Below are positions 46,786 through 55,210 of a DNA stretch of 64,000 nt, one piece after another. Source of the DNA: Blastococcus saxobsidens (GTDB lineage Bacteria > Actinomycetota > Actinomycetes > Mycobacteriales > Geodermatophilaceae); assembly GCF_002938435.1 (NCBI RefSeq), contig NZ_POQT01000004.1:1-64000 (forward strand), written 5' to 3'. The stretch's first letter is position 1. The number at the start of each line of letters is the position of its first letter. The position numbers were made by a program, and so were the translations under genes. The notes under the pieces are model-generated. The model saw only the letters and a list, made by a program, of their open reading frames with translations, did not search any database and was not told the DNA's origin.

Positions 46786-47769
46786 GTGACCAGCGTCGCG
46801 CTCGGCCCGACCGACCAGTTGGACCCACGGTTGCTCGAGCACCGGCGGGAGCTCACCGGCTACTGCTACCGGATGCTGGGTTCGGTCTTCGACGCCGAGG
46901 ATGCCGTCCAGGAGACGATGGTCCGCGCCTGGCGCGGGATCGCCGACTTCGAGGGCCGGTCGGCGGTGCGCTCCTGGCTCTACCGCATCGCCACGAACGT
47001 CTGCCTCGACCAGCTGTCCGGTCGGAAGCGGCGGGCCCTGCCGATGGACCTGTCCGGTTCGCCCTACCCGCCGGTGGAGGCGTCGCTGGCCGGCCGCCTG
47101 CCGAGTGCGGCGTGGGTGGAGCCGGTGCTCGACCGCCAGGTCATCCCCGAGGACGGTGACCCGGCCGAGCAGGCGGTGGCCCGCGAGTCGATCCGGCTGG
47201 CCTTCGTCGCGGCCCTGCAGCACCTGCCCCCGCGCCAGCGGGCCGTGCTGATCCTGCGGGAGGTGCTGCGCTGGAAGGCCGAGGAGGTCGCCCAGCTGCT
47301 CGACTCCACGGTGGCGTCGGTGAACAGCGCCCTGCAGCGGGCGCGCGCCACGCTGGCCGATCTCGAGGGGCGCCCCGCGCCGCGCTCGCTCGACTCCGAC
47401 GACCGGGCGCTGCTGGCGCGGTACCTCGACGCCTTCGAGCGCTACGACATCGACGCCTTCGTGCAGCTGCTGCACGAGGACGCCACCCAGCACATGCCGC
47501 CGTTCGAGATGTGGCTCCAGGGTCGCGAGGACATCGGCACCTGGATGGTGACGCCGCCGGCCAGCGGCTGCCGCGGCTCGAAGCTGATCCAGACCTCGGC
47601 CAACGGGACGCCGGCGTTCGCGCAGTACCGGCCGGCCGAGGGTGGTGGTCACGTGCCGTGGGGTCTGCACGTGCTGGAGATCGAGGACGGCCGGATCGCC
47701 CACATCTCCAGCTTCCTGAACCTCGACTGCGAGCTGTTCGCCGCACTCGGCCTGCCGACGTCCCTGTAG
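46786..47769 (+). CDS. SigG-type ECF sigma factor with SnoaL-like tail
   Basis: 327 residues from GTG 46786; GTG 46780 is too close to the GGAGG. Region 2: ELTGYCYRMLGSVFDAEDAVQETMVRAWRG; region 4: LPPRQRAVLILREVLRWKAEEVAQLL. About 130 residues follow (RYLDAFERYDIDAFVQLLHEDATQHMPPF...), a SnoaL/NTF2 domain that in this ECF class (TIGR02960, mycobacterial SigG type) regulates the sigma factor in cis. There is no anti-sigma gene next to it, consistent with self-regulation. The lipoprotein gene lies 71 bp upstream and may be co-regulated. Confidence 0.88.
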   Translation: MTSVALGPTDQLDPRLLEHRRELTGYCYRMLGSVFDAEDAVQETMVRAWRGIADFEGRSAVRSWLYRIATNVCLDQLSGRKRRALPMDLSGSPYPPVEASLAGRLPSAAWVEPVLDRQVIPEDGDPAEQAVARESIRLAFVAALQHLPPRQRAVLILREVLRWKAEEVAQLLDSTVASVNSALQRARATLADLEGRPAPRSLDSDDRALLARYLDAFERYDIDAFVQLLHEDATQHMPPFEMWLQGREDIGTWMVTPPASGCRGSKLIQTSANGTPAFAQYRPAEGGGHVPWGLHVLEIEDGRIAHISSFLNLDCELFAALGLPTSL

Positions 47770-47844
47770 GCGCCGGCCCGTCGGCGAGCCCGACGCGTTC
47801 CGGTTGCGCTTGACCAGGGGCCGCAGCGCGGCCAGCCTGGGGCG

Positions 47845-48210
47845 ATGACAGTGGTGGCGCTGCCCGTGCACGGGCACTGGGCGGTGGACGCCCGCGGTGA
47901 GGGACGCTCGATCCGGGTCTCGACGCACATCGAGAAGGGGCTGGTCGTGCTCAGCCTGTGGCGCGGCGAGACCTGCGTCGGCACGGCACGGCTGTCGCCC
48001 GAGGACGCGGCCGGGGTGGTCACCGGGCTGACCGACGGTCTGGCCGCGATGGCCGTCCGCCCGCGGGTCGTGAGCGCGGACGCCGCACGGGTCGCCGACC
48101 TCGAGGGCCGGCTGGCCCGGCTGGAGCACCAGGCCAGACCGCTGTGGCGACGGGCGGCCGACGCCGTCACCGGCTGGGGCGTGCGCGCGGCGGTCCGTTC
48201 GGGGAGCTGA
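47845..48210 (+). CDS. Small protein of unknown function
   Basis: 121 residues, no membrane segment. The front half is beta-rich (WAVDARGEGRSIRVSTHIEKGLVVLSLWRGETCVGTARLSPE is the visible core, residues 12-53), followed by an Ala/Val helix and a coiled-coil-like VADLEGRLARLEHQARPLW. The beta part resembles short actinobacterial DUF proteins but I recognise no family. CAGCCT lies six bases before the ATG as a possible leaderless -10. Convergent with the MFS gene (5 bp). Confidence 0.6.
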   Translation: MTVVALPVHGHWAVDARGEGRSIRVSTHIEKGLVVLSLWRGETCVGTARLSPEDAAGVVTGLTDGLAAMAVRPRVVSADAARVADLEGRLARLEHQARPLWRRAADAVTGWGVRAAVRSGS

Positions 48211-48215
48211 CCGGC

Positions 48216-49703
48216 TCAGGCAGGATCCGGGCGGGCATCGACCGGCACCGGGTCGGGCGCCGGCGGTGCGGGCGGTCCTGGCGGCGCGGGGGGTGCGTCG
48301 CCCAGCGGACGCCGGATGAAGGCCACCGAGACGAGCGCGCCGGCGAGCAGCAGGCCGGCCATGATCAGCGTCGCGGTGCGGAAGCCGGCCGCGAACGTGG
48401 TCGGCTCGGTGTAGTCGGTCCCACCCAGACCCGCGGCGACGGGCACGACGGCGACCGCCAGCAGACCGGCGGCCCGGGCCACGGCGTTGTTCACCCCGGA
48501 GGCGACGCCGGCGAAGCGGTCCGCGGCGGAGTCCAGCACGGTGGCGGTCAGCGGGGCGACCAGCAGCGTGAGACCGGCCCCGAAGAGCGAGACGGCGGGC
48601 AGCACGTCGCCCAGGTAGGAGGCCTGCGGGCCGATCCGGAGCATCAGCAGCACACCGACGGCGGCCACCAGCGGGCCCGCGGTGAGAAGGGCACGCGGGC
48701 CGATCCGCTGGGCCAGCGCCCCGACGCGTGCGGAGAACAACAGCATGAGCACGGTGACGGGCAGCAGCGCGGTGCCGGCCAGCAGCGGGCTGAACCCCGA
48801 CACCACCTGCAGGTGCAGCACCAGCAGCACGAAGAGCGCACCCAGGGCGGCGTAGACGAACAGGGTGGCGGCGTTGGCGGCGTTGAACTGCCGGTCGGCG
48901 AACAGCGCCGGCGGGACCAGGGGGTGCCGCGACCGCCGCTCGACCACGACGAAGGCGACGAGCCCGAGGACGCCCGCTGCCGCGCCCAGCCAGACCGCCG
49001 GGCCGGCTCCCCGCTCCCCGATGGCGGTGAGGGCGTAGGTGAGCGCGCCAAGCCCCGCGGCGACGAGCGCGGTCCCGGTCCAGTCCAGCCGGGGAGCGGC
49101 TTCGGGATCGCGCGATTCCGGGACGTGCCGCGCGGCGACCGCCACGACCAGCACGGCCAGCGGCACGTTGATCAGGAAGACCGCCCGCCAGCTCCACTCC
49201 ACCAGCCAGCCCCCGACGAACGGCCCGATCGCCGCGGCCACGCCGGAGAGCCCGGACCAGGCCCCGACCGCGGCGGCGCGGTCCGGCCCGGAGAAGGACG
49301 CGGAGATGATGGCCAGGCTGCCCGGCGTCAGCAAGGCGCCGCCGACGCCCTGCAGGGCGCGGGCGGCCACCAGGGTCCCGATGTCGGGGGCCAGCCCGCA
49401 CAGCAGCGAGGCGAGCGCGAACCACACCACTCCGACGACGAAGATCCGGCGCCGCCCGTAGCGGTCGCTCAGCGAACCGCCCAGCAGGATGAGCGCGGCG
49501 AGCGTGAGCGTGTAGGCGTTGACGGTCCACTGGAGCCCGGCGAAGTCGGCGTCGAGGTCCGCCCCGATCCGCTCCAGGGCGACGTTGACGACCGTCGCGT
49601 CGAGCATGGCCACGCCCGAGCCCAGGACCGTGGCGAGCAGCACCCACCGCGCCTGGGGCGTGCCCATGCGCAGGCCGGTCCCGGCCGCGGGTGGCACCGC
49701 CAT
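48216..49703 (-). CDS. MFS transporter, DHA2 (EmrB/QacA) type
   Basis: 495 residues from the ATG at 49703, which has GGAGGAG before it; the longer frame to 49751 is not needed. Fourteen spans; the DHA2 marks are LDATVVNVALERIGADLDA in helix 1, TVNAYTLTLAALILLGGSLSDRYGRRR (motif A region), ARALQGVGGALLTPGSLA (motif C neighbourhood) and GPFVGGWLVEWSWRAVFLINVP. It exports drugs or toxic metabolites with proton motive force. It is divergent from the antiporter gene by 100 bp. Confidence 0.9.
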   Translation of the reverse strand: MAVPPAAGTGLRMGTPQARWVLLATVLGSGVAMLDATVVNVALERIGADLDADFAGLQWTVNAYTLTLAALILLGGSLSDRYGRRRIFVVGVVWFALASLLCGLAPDIGTLVAARALQGVGGALLTPGSLAIISASFSGPDRAAAVGAWSGLSGVAAAIGPFVGGWLVEWSWRAVFLINVPLAVLVVAVAARHVPESRDPEAAPRLDWTGTALVAAGLGALTYALTAIGERGAGPAVWLGAAAGVLGLVAFVVVERRSRHPLVPPALFADRQFNAANAATLFVYAALGALFVLLVLHLQVVSGFSPLLAGTALLPVTVLMLLFSARVGALAQRIGPRALLTAGPLVAAVGVLLMLRIGPQASYLGDVLPAVSLFGAGLTLLVAPLTATVLDSAADRFAGVASGVNNAVARAAGLLAVAVVPVAAGLGGTDYTEPTTFAAGFRTATLIMAGLLLAGALVSVAFIRRPLGDAPPAPPGPPAPPAPDPVPVDARPDPA

Positions 49704-49803
49704 GATCGCTCCTCCTCCGCAGCCCGCGGACGGTGTCCCCGGGCGGCTCACCGCTGGTCAACGTCGGCAGCGACCCGTGATTCCCGCCGAGGCGTCGCGC
49801 ATC

Positions 49804-51867
49804 ATGTCGGGCATGGCGCCAGAGGCAGAGCTCGTGATCGCGGCCGGCGAGATGCCGGGCTACCTGGCGCCGACGGCGGCCCTGGTCGTGGCGGCCGCGG
49901 TGATCGGCTACCTGTCCGCTCGCGCCCGGGTGGTTCCGATCGTCGGCTTCCTGGTGGCCGGCGTCCTGATCGGCCCGGCGCAGCTCGGCATCGTCGAGAA
50001 CGGCGAGGCGGTCGAGGCAGCCGCCGACATCGGCGTGATCCTGCTGCTGTTCACCATCGGCATCGAGTTCTCCCTGGAGCGGCTGGCCCGGGTCTGGACC
50101 TGGATCGCCGTCGCCGGTGGCCTGCAGCTGGTCCTGGCGACGGGCGCCGGGCTGGGGCTCACCCTCGCGCTGGGCGGCGGCTGGCGCGACGGGCTGTTCA
50201 CCGGGTTCCTGCTCGCGCTGTCGTCCACGGCGATCGTGCTGAAGCTGCTCGGTGAGCGGCGGGAGAACTCCGCCGTCCGCGGGCGGCTGGCGCTGGCCGT
50301 GCTGATCGCCCAGGACCTGGCCGTGGTCGCGATGGTGCTCGTCGTCCCGCTGCTCGGCGCCGGCACCGGTGCCGACGGCGAAGGGTCCGGCGGCGGCTCC
50401 CTGCTCTGGGCGCTGCTCACCGCGGTGGCCGTGATCGCCGTCGTCCTGGTGCTCGCCCGGCGGGTGATGCCCACGGTGCTCGACGTCGTCGCGCGGACCT
50501 GCTCCCCGGAGGTGTTCCTCCTCGCGATCGTCGCCGTCTGCTTCGGCACCGCCTACCTGACCGCGCTCTCCGGGGTGAGCGTCTCGCTCGGCGCGTTCCT
50601 GGCGGGTCTGGTCGTCAGCGAGAGCCGCACGAGCAGCCAGGCGTTCGCCGAGGTGCTGCCGCTGCAGATCGTCTTCAGCGCGGTCTTCTTCGTCTCGGTC
50701 GGCATGCTGCTCGACGTCGGCTTCATGCTCGCCAACCTGCCGCTGGTGCTGGGCGCCGCGGCCGTCGTCCTGCTGGTCAAGACGCTGACCACCGCCGTGG
50801 CCGCCACCGCCGTCCGCATCCCGGTCCGCACGGCCGTCGCCACCGGGCTGCTGCTGGCCCAGGTGGGGGAGTTCTCCTTCGTGCTGCTCACCGTGGGCAC
50901 GGCCGCGGGGCTGGCGCCGCTGGGGTTGGCCGACGACGGTGCGCAGGTCGCCGTCGCGACCACCGTCCTGCTCATGCTCGTCACCCCGCAGCTGGCCGCG
51001 GCCGGGGCGCGCATCGACCGGTCGCGCGCCGCCGGCCCCGGGGACGCCGGCGGGCACGCGGGGAGCGCGCCGCGCGGGCACGTCGCGATCATCGGCTGGG
51101 GACCGACGGCCCTCGAGGTCGCGGCGGCGCTGCGCGGCCGCGGGGTCGACGTCGTGATGACCACGCTCAACCCCGACGGGGCGGCGCAGGCGGAGTCCGC
51201 CGGGCACCGGGTGGTGCGCGGGGACCCGACCAAGGCCGAGATCCTCCGGACGGCGGGGGTGCCCGACGTCCGCCTCGTCGTGGTCGCCGAGGACGACCCC
51301 GAGCAGGCGGTGCGGGTCGTCGCGTCGGCCCGGGCGGTCACCGACGCCCCGATCCTGGCCCGCCCGCTGGGCGCCGTCGACGTCGCCGAGCTGGCCGACG
51401 CCGGCGCGGACCACATCCTCGACCGGGACCGGCTCTCCGGTCAGGCGCTGCTGCGCTCGGTGCTCGGGGAGCTGGGGCACCCGGTCGTGCACCCGAGCCG
51501 GGGTCGGGCGGTCGTCGACACCGCACGGGTGGTCCGCTACGCGTGGCCGGAGGGGAGCGGGTGCGGGCACGGGACCGCCTCCCGGCCGGTGCTGCCCCTG
51601 GCCCCCGGCTGCGTGGGCTGCCTGCAGGAGGGCACCGAGTGGGTGCACCTGCGCACGTGCCTGAGCTGCGGCTACGTCGGTTGCTGCGACTCCTCCGAGC
51701 GTCGGCACGCCCGCGCGCACGCCGCCGCGGACGCCCACCCGCTGGTCGCCTCGGCCGAGCCGGGGGAGAGCTGGGCCTACTGCTTCGTCGACGACGTGAC
51801 GGTGCCGGCGCCGGCCGGCGCGGCGCCGGAGGCCGAGTCCTCGCCGGCGGCGTCGCCCCCGCCGTGA
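49804..51867 (+). CDS. Kef/CPA2-type cation:proton antiporter with RCK domain and UBP zinc finger
   Basis: 687 residues. Spans 1-13 (about residues 15-400) are CPA2-like: IVGFLVAGVLIGP, DIGVILLLFTIGIEFS, LLALSSTAIVLKLLGER, VLIAQDLAVV (QD is the ion-binding pair), SLGAFLAGLVVSES and LLAQVGEFSFVLL. A TrkA-N/RCK nucleotide domain follows (HVAIIGWGPTALEVAAALRGRG, RVVRGDPTKAEILRTAGV). The last 100 residues form a ubiquitin-protease-type zinc finger: CGHG, GCVGCL, CLSCGYVGCCDSS, RHARAHAAADAHPLV. The finger is an unexpected fusion, as bacteria lack ubiquitin in general. All parts are in one frame without a gap. Confidence 0.9.
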   Translation: MSGMAPEAELVIAAGEMPGYLAPTAALVVAAAVIGYLSARARVVPIVGFLVAGVLIGPAQLGIVENGEAVEAAADIGVILLLFTIGIEFSLERLARVWTWIAVAGGLQLVLATGAGLGLTLALGGGWRDGLFTGFLLALSSTAIVLKLLGERRENSAVRGRLALAVLIAQDLAVVAMVLVVPLLGAGTGADGEGSGGGSLLWALLTAVAVIAVVLVLARRVMPTVLDVVARTCSPEVFLLAIVAVCFGTAYLTALSGVSVSLGAFLAGLVVSESRTSSQAFAEVLPLQIVFSAVFFVSVGMLLDVGFMLANLPLVLGAAAVVLLVKTLTTAVAATAVRIPVRTAVATGLLLAQVGEFSFVLLTVGTAAGLAPLGLADDGAQVAVATTVLLMLVTPQLAAAGARIDRSRAAGPGDAGGHAGSAPRGHVAIIGWGPTALEVAAALRGRGVDVVMTTLNPDGAAQAESAGHRVVRGDPTKAEILRTAGVPDVRLVVVAEDDPEQAVRVVASARAVTDAPILARPLGAVDVAELADAGADHILDRDRLSGQALLRSVLGELGHPVVHPSRGRAVVDTARVVRYAWPEGSGCGHGTASRPVLPLAPGCVGCLQEGTEWVHLRTCLSCGYVGCCDSSERRHARAHAAADAHPLVASAEPGESWAYCFVDDVTVPAPAGAAPEAESSPAASPPP

Positions 51868-51921
51868 CCGTCGGTGGCCGTCGTGCCCGGCCGCCGTGGA
51901 GGACCCCGTGGAGCCGACGTA

Positions 51922-51940
51922 GTTGGTTAGGCTAGCCTTC
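51922..51940. promoter_or_regulatory. DtxR/IdeR-type iron box
   Basis: Read on the minus strand this 19-mer matches TTAGGTTAGCCTAACCTAA at 14 of 19 positions, including the central AGCCTAACC. It lies 79 bp before the siderophore-binding protein gene in a short gap. Iron-loaded repressor binding would shut the importer off. Confidence 0.8.
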
Positions 51941-52019
51941 CCTCGCTTCGCTCCGACGACGGCGGCGTCCTCCGGGGGTTCGGTCCGTCGGCGCAGCTCT
52001 CGACGACTGGAAGGACCCC

Positions 52020-53042
52020 ATGTCCCGCGCATCGACGCTGGCCGCCCTCTCCGCAGCCGTGCTGCTGACGGGTGGGCTCGCCGCCTGCTCCTCCTCCGAG
52101 GCCGAGGCCCGGGCCGACGGCAGCGGGGAGTCCGCCCCGATCACCATCGAGCACGCCCTCGGCACGACCACCGTCCCGGAGAAGCCGGAGCGCGTCGCGA
52201 CGGTGGCGTGGGCCAACCACGAGGTGCCGCTGGCGCTCGGCGTCGTGCCGGTGGGCATGGCCGCGGCCAACTTCGGTGACGACGACGGCGACGGCCTGCT
52301 GCCCTGGGTGAAGGAGCGGCTCGAGGAGCTCGACGCCGAGACCCCCGTGCTGTTCGACGAGACCGACGGGATCGACTTCGAGGCGGTCGCCGACACGAAC
52401 CCCGACGTGATCCTCGCCGGCTACTCGGGCCTGACCCAGGAGGACTACGACACGCTCAGCGAGATCGCTCCGGTCGTGGCCTACCCGGAGGCGCCGTGGG
52501 CGACGCCGTGGCGCGAGGTCATCGAGATCAACGCCGCGGGCATGGGCATGGCCGCCGAGGGCGAGGAGCTCGTCGCGAGCATCGAGCAGGAGATCGCCGA
52601 CACCGTCGCCGAGCACCCGCAGCTCGAGGGCACCTCGGCCATGTTCATGACCCACGTGGACACGACCGACCTCAGCGAGGTCAGCTTCTACACGCCGTTC
52701 GACACCCGCAGCGCCTTCTTCGCAGACCTCGGGCTGACGACGCCGGCCAGCGTCCAGGAGGCCTCCACCGACCCCGAGCAGTTCTCCGGCACGGTCAGCG
52801 CCGAGCAGGTCGACGCGTTCGACGACGTGGACGTCATCGTGACCTACGGCGACCAGGAGCTCGTCGACGCGCTGAACGCCGACCCGCTGCTCTCCCAGAT
52901 CCCCGCCGTCCGCAACGGCGCGCTGGTCCTGCTGCCCAACACCCCGCTCGGCACGGCGGCGAACCCGACGCCGCTGGCCATCTCCTGGGTGCTCGAGGAC
53001 TACGCCACGATGCTCGCCGAGGCAGCTGACAAGGGGCAGTGA
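52020..53042 (+). CDS. Iron-siderophore ABC transporter substrate-binding lipoprotein
   Basis: 340 residues. The signal TLAALSAAVLLTGGLAAC ends in an LAAC lipobox. The type III binding-protein fold has VPEKPERVATVAWANHEVPLALG, NPDVILAGYSGLTQEDYDTL and DDVDVIVTYGDQELVDAL, typical of FepB/FhuD-like receptors of the FecB group. It catches ferric siderophores outside and hands them to the permeases. GGAAGGA precedes the ATG. Its stop overlaps the first permease start (GTGA). Confidence 0.92.
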   Translation: MSRASTLAALSAAVLLTGGLAACSSSEAEARADGSGESAPITIEHALGTTTVPEKPERVATVAWANHEVPLALGVVPVGMAAANFGDDDGDGLLPWVKERLEELDAETPVLFDETDGIDFEAVADTNPDVILAGYSGLTQEDYDTLSEIAPVVAYPEAPWATPWREVIEINAAGMGMAAEGEELVASIEQEIADTVAEHPQLEGTSAMFMTHVDTTDLSEVSFYTPFDTRSAFFADLGLTTPASVQEASTDPEQFSGTVSAEQVDAFDDVDVIVTYGDQELVDALNADPLLSQIPAVRNGALVLLPNTPLGTAANPTPLAISWVLEDYATMLAEAADKGQ

Positions 53043-54082
53043 CCGCACTCGCCCCAGCCCCGACCCCGGGGGCCGCCGTCGTGCGGCGCCCGGGGTCGGC
53101 GCGCGTCCTGTGGCTGCTCGTCGTCGTCGCGGTGCTGGTCCTGCTCGCGGCCGCCTCGGTGGCGGTGGGCTCCCGGGACGTCGGCTGGTCGGACATCGTG
53201 GGCGCCCTCGGCGGGTCCTCGGACACCATCGCCGAGGCGGCGGTGACCAAGCGCATCCCGCGGACGGTGCTCGCCGTCCTCGTCGGGGCGGCCCTCGGGC
53301 TCGCCGGCGCGGTGATGCAGGGCGTGACCCGGAACCCCCTGGCCGACCCCGGCGTCCTGGGCATCAACATGGGCGCGTCGCTCTTCGTCGTCGCCGGCTT
53401 CGCGTGGTTCGGGCTGTTCACCGCGACCAGCCGGATCTGGACGGCGATCGCCGGTGCCGCGGTGGCGGCGGTCTTCGTCTACGCCGTCGGCTCGCTCGGC
53501 CGGGGCGGGGCCACGCCGCTCAAGCTCGCGCTGGCCGGGGCCGCGACGTCGGCGGCGCTCACCTCGTTCATCACCGCCATCGCCCTGCCCCGGGGCGACA
53601 TCGCCGAGAGCGTGCAGTCGTGGCAGGTGGGCGGGGTGGGCGGCGCGACCTTCGCCGGCATCACGCCGGTCCTGCCCTTTCTCGCCGCCGGCCTGGTGCT
53701 CAGCCTGCTGTCGGCCCGCAGCCTGAACTCCCTGGCTCTGGGCGACGAGCTCGCGGCCGGCCTGGGGGAGCGCGTCGCGCTGGTCCGCGGCGTGGCCGCC
53801 TTCGGCTCGGTGCTGCTCTGCGGCGCGGCCACCGCGGTCGCCGGCCCGATCTGGTTCGTGGGGCTCGTCGTCCCGCACCTGTGCCGGTTGCTCGTCGGCG
53901 TCGACCACCGCTGGCTGCTGCCGTTCTCGGCGCTCACGGGGGCCTGCCTGCTGACCGCCTCCGACGTGGTGGGGCGCATCATCGCCCGCCCGGCCGAGCT
54001 GGACGTCGGCATCCTGACCGCCCTTCTCGGCGCCCCGTTCTTCATCGCCATCGTGCGGCGCCAGAAGGTGCGGGAGCTGTGA
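53039..54082 (+). CDS. FecCD-family iron-siderophore permease, first
   Basis: 347 residues, about ten spans. The family marks RIPRTVLAVLVGAALGLAGAVMQGVTRNPLADPGVLGINMGAS are spread over residues 80-120, and the coupling loop GDELAAGLGERVALVRG with GLVVPHLCRLLVGVDHR lies later. It forms half of the membrane channel; the other half is the next gene. Start overlaps the receptor stop and its own stop overlaps the next start, so the three are translated together. Confidence 0.93.
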   Translation: MTALAPAPTPGAAVVRRPGSARVLWLLVVVAVLVLLAAASVAVGSRDVGWSDIVGALGGSSDTIAEAAVTKRIPRTVLAVLVGAALGLAGAVMQGVTRNPLADPGVLGINMGASLFVVAGFAWFGLFTATSRIWTAIAGAAVAAVFVYAVGSLGRGGATPLKLALAGAATSAALTSFITAIALPRGDIAESVQSWQVGGVGGATFAGITPVLPFLAAGLVLSLLSARSLNSLALGDELAAGLGERVALVRGVAAFGSVLLCGAATAVAGPIWFVGLVVPHLCRLLVGVDHRWLLPFSALTGACLLTASDVVGRIIARPAELDVGILTALLGAPFFIAIVRRQKVREL

Positions 54083-55131
54083 GCACCACCCTCGCTCCGG
54101 CCCCGTCGACGGTCGGCGCCGTCGCGAGCGGCCGGACCCGCCGCGCCGCCCGGCGGCGCGTCGTCGTCGTGGTGCTCGCCGCCCTGGTCGTCGCCGGGTT
54201 CGCGGCGTCGCTGATGGTCGGCCGGACCTTCTACCCGCCCGGCGACGTGCTGCGGGTGGTGGCCGGCCAGGAGGTGGCCGGCGCGTCGTTCACCGTCGGC
54301 CGGCTGCGGCTGCCGCGTGCGGTGCTGGCCGTCGTGGCCGGCCTGAGCTTCGGCCTGGCCGGCGTCACCTTCCAGACGATGCTGCGCAACCCGTTGGCCA
54401 GCCCGGACGTCATCGGCATCAGCACCGGGGCCAGCGCCGCCGCGGCGTTCGCGATCGTCGTCCTCGGCTGGTCGGGTACGGCGGTCTCGCTGACGGCGAT
54501 CGTCGCCGCGCTGGGTGTGGCGCTGCTGATCTACGGGCTGGCGTTCACGAACGGCGTCGCGGGCACCCGGCTGATCCTCATCGGCATCGGCGTCGCCGCG
54601 ATGTCCACCAGCGCGACCAACTACGTGCTGTCCAAGGCCGGCGCCTGGGGCTACGCCGAGGCGCTGCGCTGGCTGACCGGCAGCCTCAACGGCACCACGT
54701 GGGCCGTGACGGTCCCGGCACTGGTCGCCCTCGTCGTGCTCGGGCCGGTCCTGCTGAGCCGGGCGCGGGAGCTGTCGGCGCTGCAGCTCGGGGACGACGC
54801 CGCGTCGGCCCTCGGTGTCCGCGTCGAGCGGACCCGCGTGGTCGCCATCGTGGCGGCGGTCGGCCTCATCGCCTTCGCCACCGCCGCGTGCGGCCCGATC
54901 GCCTTCGTGTCGTTCCTCGCCGGGCCGATCGCGGCGCGCGTGGTCGGCCCGAACGGCTCGCTCCTGGTGCCGGCCGGGTTCGTGGGAGCGCTGCTGGTGC
55001 TGCTGGCGGACCTCATCGGCCAGTTCGCCCTCGACACCCGCTTCCCGGTCGGCGTCGTCACCGGGGTGCTGGGCGCGCCGTACCTGATCTACCTGATCGT
55101 CCGGACCAACCGCGTCGGAGGTTCCCTGTGA
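54079..55131 (+). CDS. FecCD-family iron-siderophore permease, second
   Basis: 350 residues from GTG 54079 (GTGA overlap). RLRLPRAVLAVVAGLSFGLAGVTFQTMLRNPLASPDVIGISTGAS and LQLGDDAASALGVRVERTR, with CGPIAFVSFLAGPIAARVVG, place it in the same family as its partner. It completes the heterodimeric permease. There is a 79-bp gap to the ATPase gene, filled with repeated AGCGAGCG/GAGCGGAGC words. Confidence 0.93.
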   Translation: MSTTLAPAPSTVGAVASGRTRRAARRRVVVVVLAALVVAGFAASLMVGRTFYPPGDVLRVVAGQEVAGASFTVGRLRLPRAVLAVVAGLSFGLAGVTFQTMLRNPLASPDVIGISTGASAAAAFAIVVLGWSGTAVSLTAIVAALGVALLIYGLAFTNGVAGTRLILIGIGVAAMSTSATNYVLSKAGAWGYAEALRWLTGSLNGTTWAVTVPALVALVVLGPVLLSRARELSALQLGDDAASALGVRVERTRVVAIVAAVGLIAFATAACGPIAFVSFLAGPIAARVVGPNGSLLVPAGFVGALLVLLADLIGQFALDTRFPVGVVTGVLGAPYLIYLIVRTNRVGGSL

Positions 55132-55210
55132 GCGGACAGGGGCGTGAGCATCGCAGCGAGCGCCAGCGAGCGAGGAGCGGAGCGCCTCGCGGGAGCGAAC
55201 GGAGAGCACT

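Noticed and set aside
46705-52032. A 5.3-kb stop-free frame on the minus strand
   Set aside because: It is antisense to five well-recognised genes and reads as an Arg/Gly/Pro-rich product, the usual third-position GC artefact.
55132-55210. AGCGAGCG/GAGCGGAGC words before the siderophore ATPase as a CRISPR-like or REP array
   Set aside because: The units are short, imperfect and without constant spacers. They occupy only 60 bases and give no firm structure.
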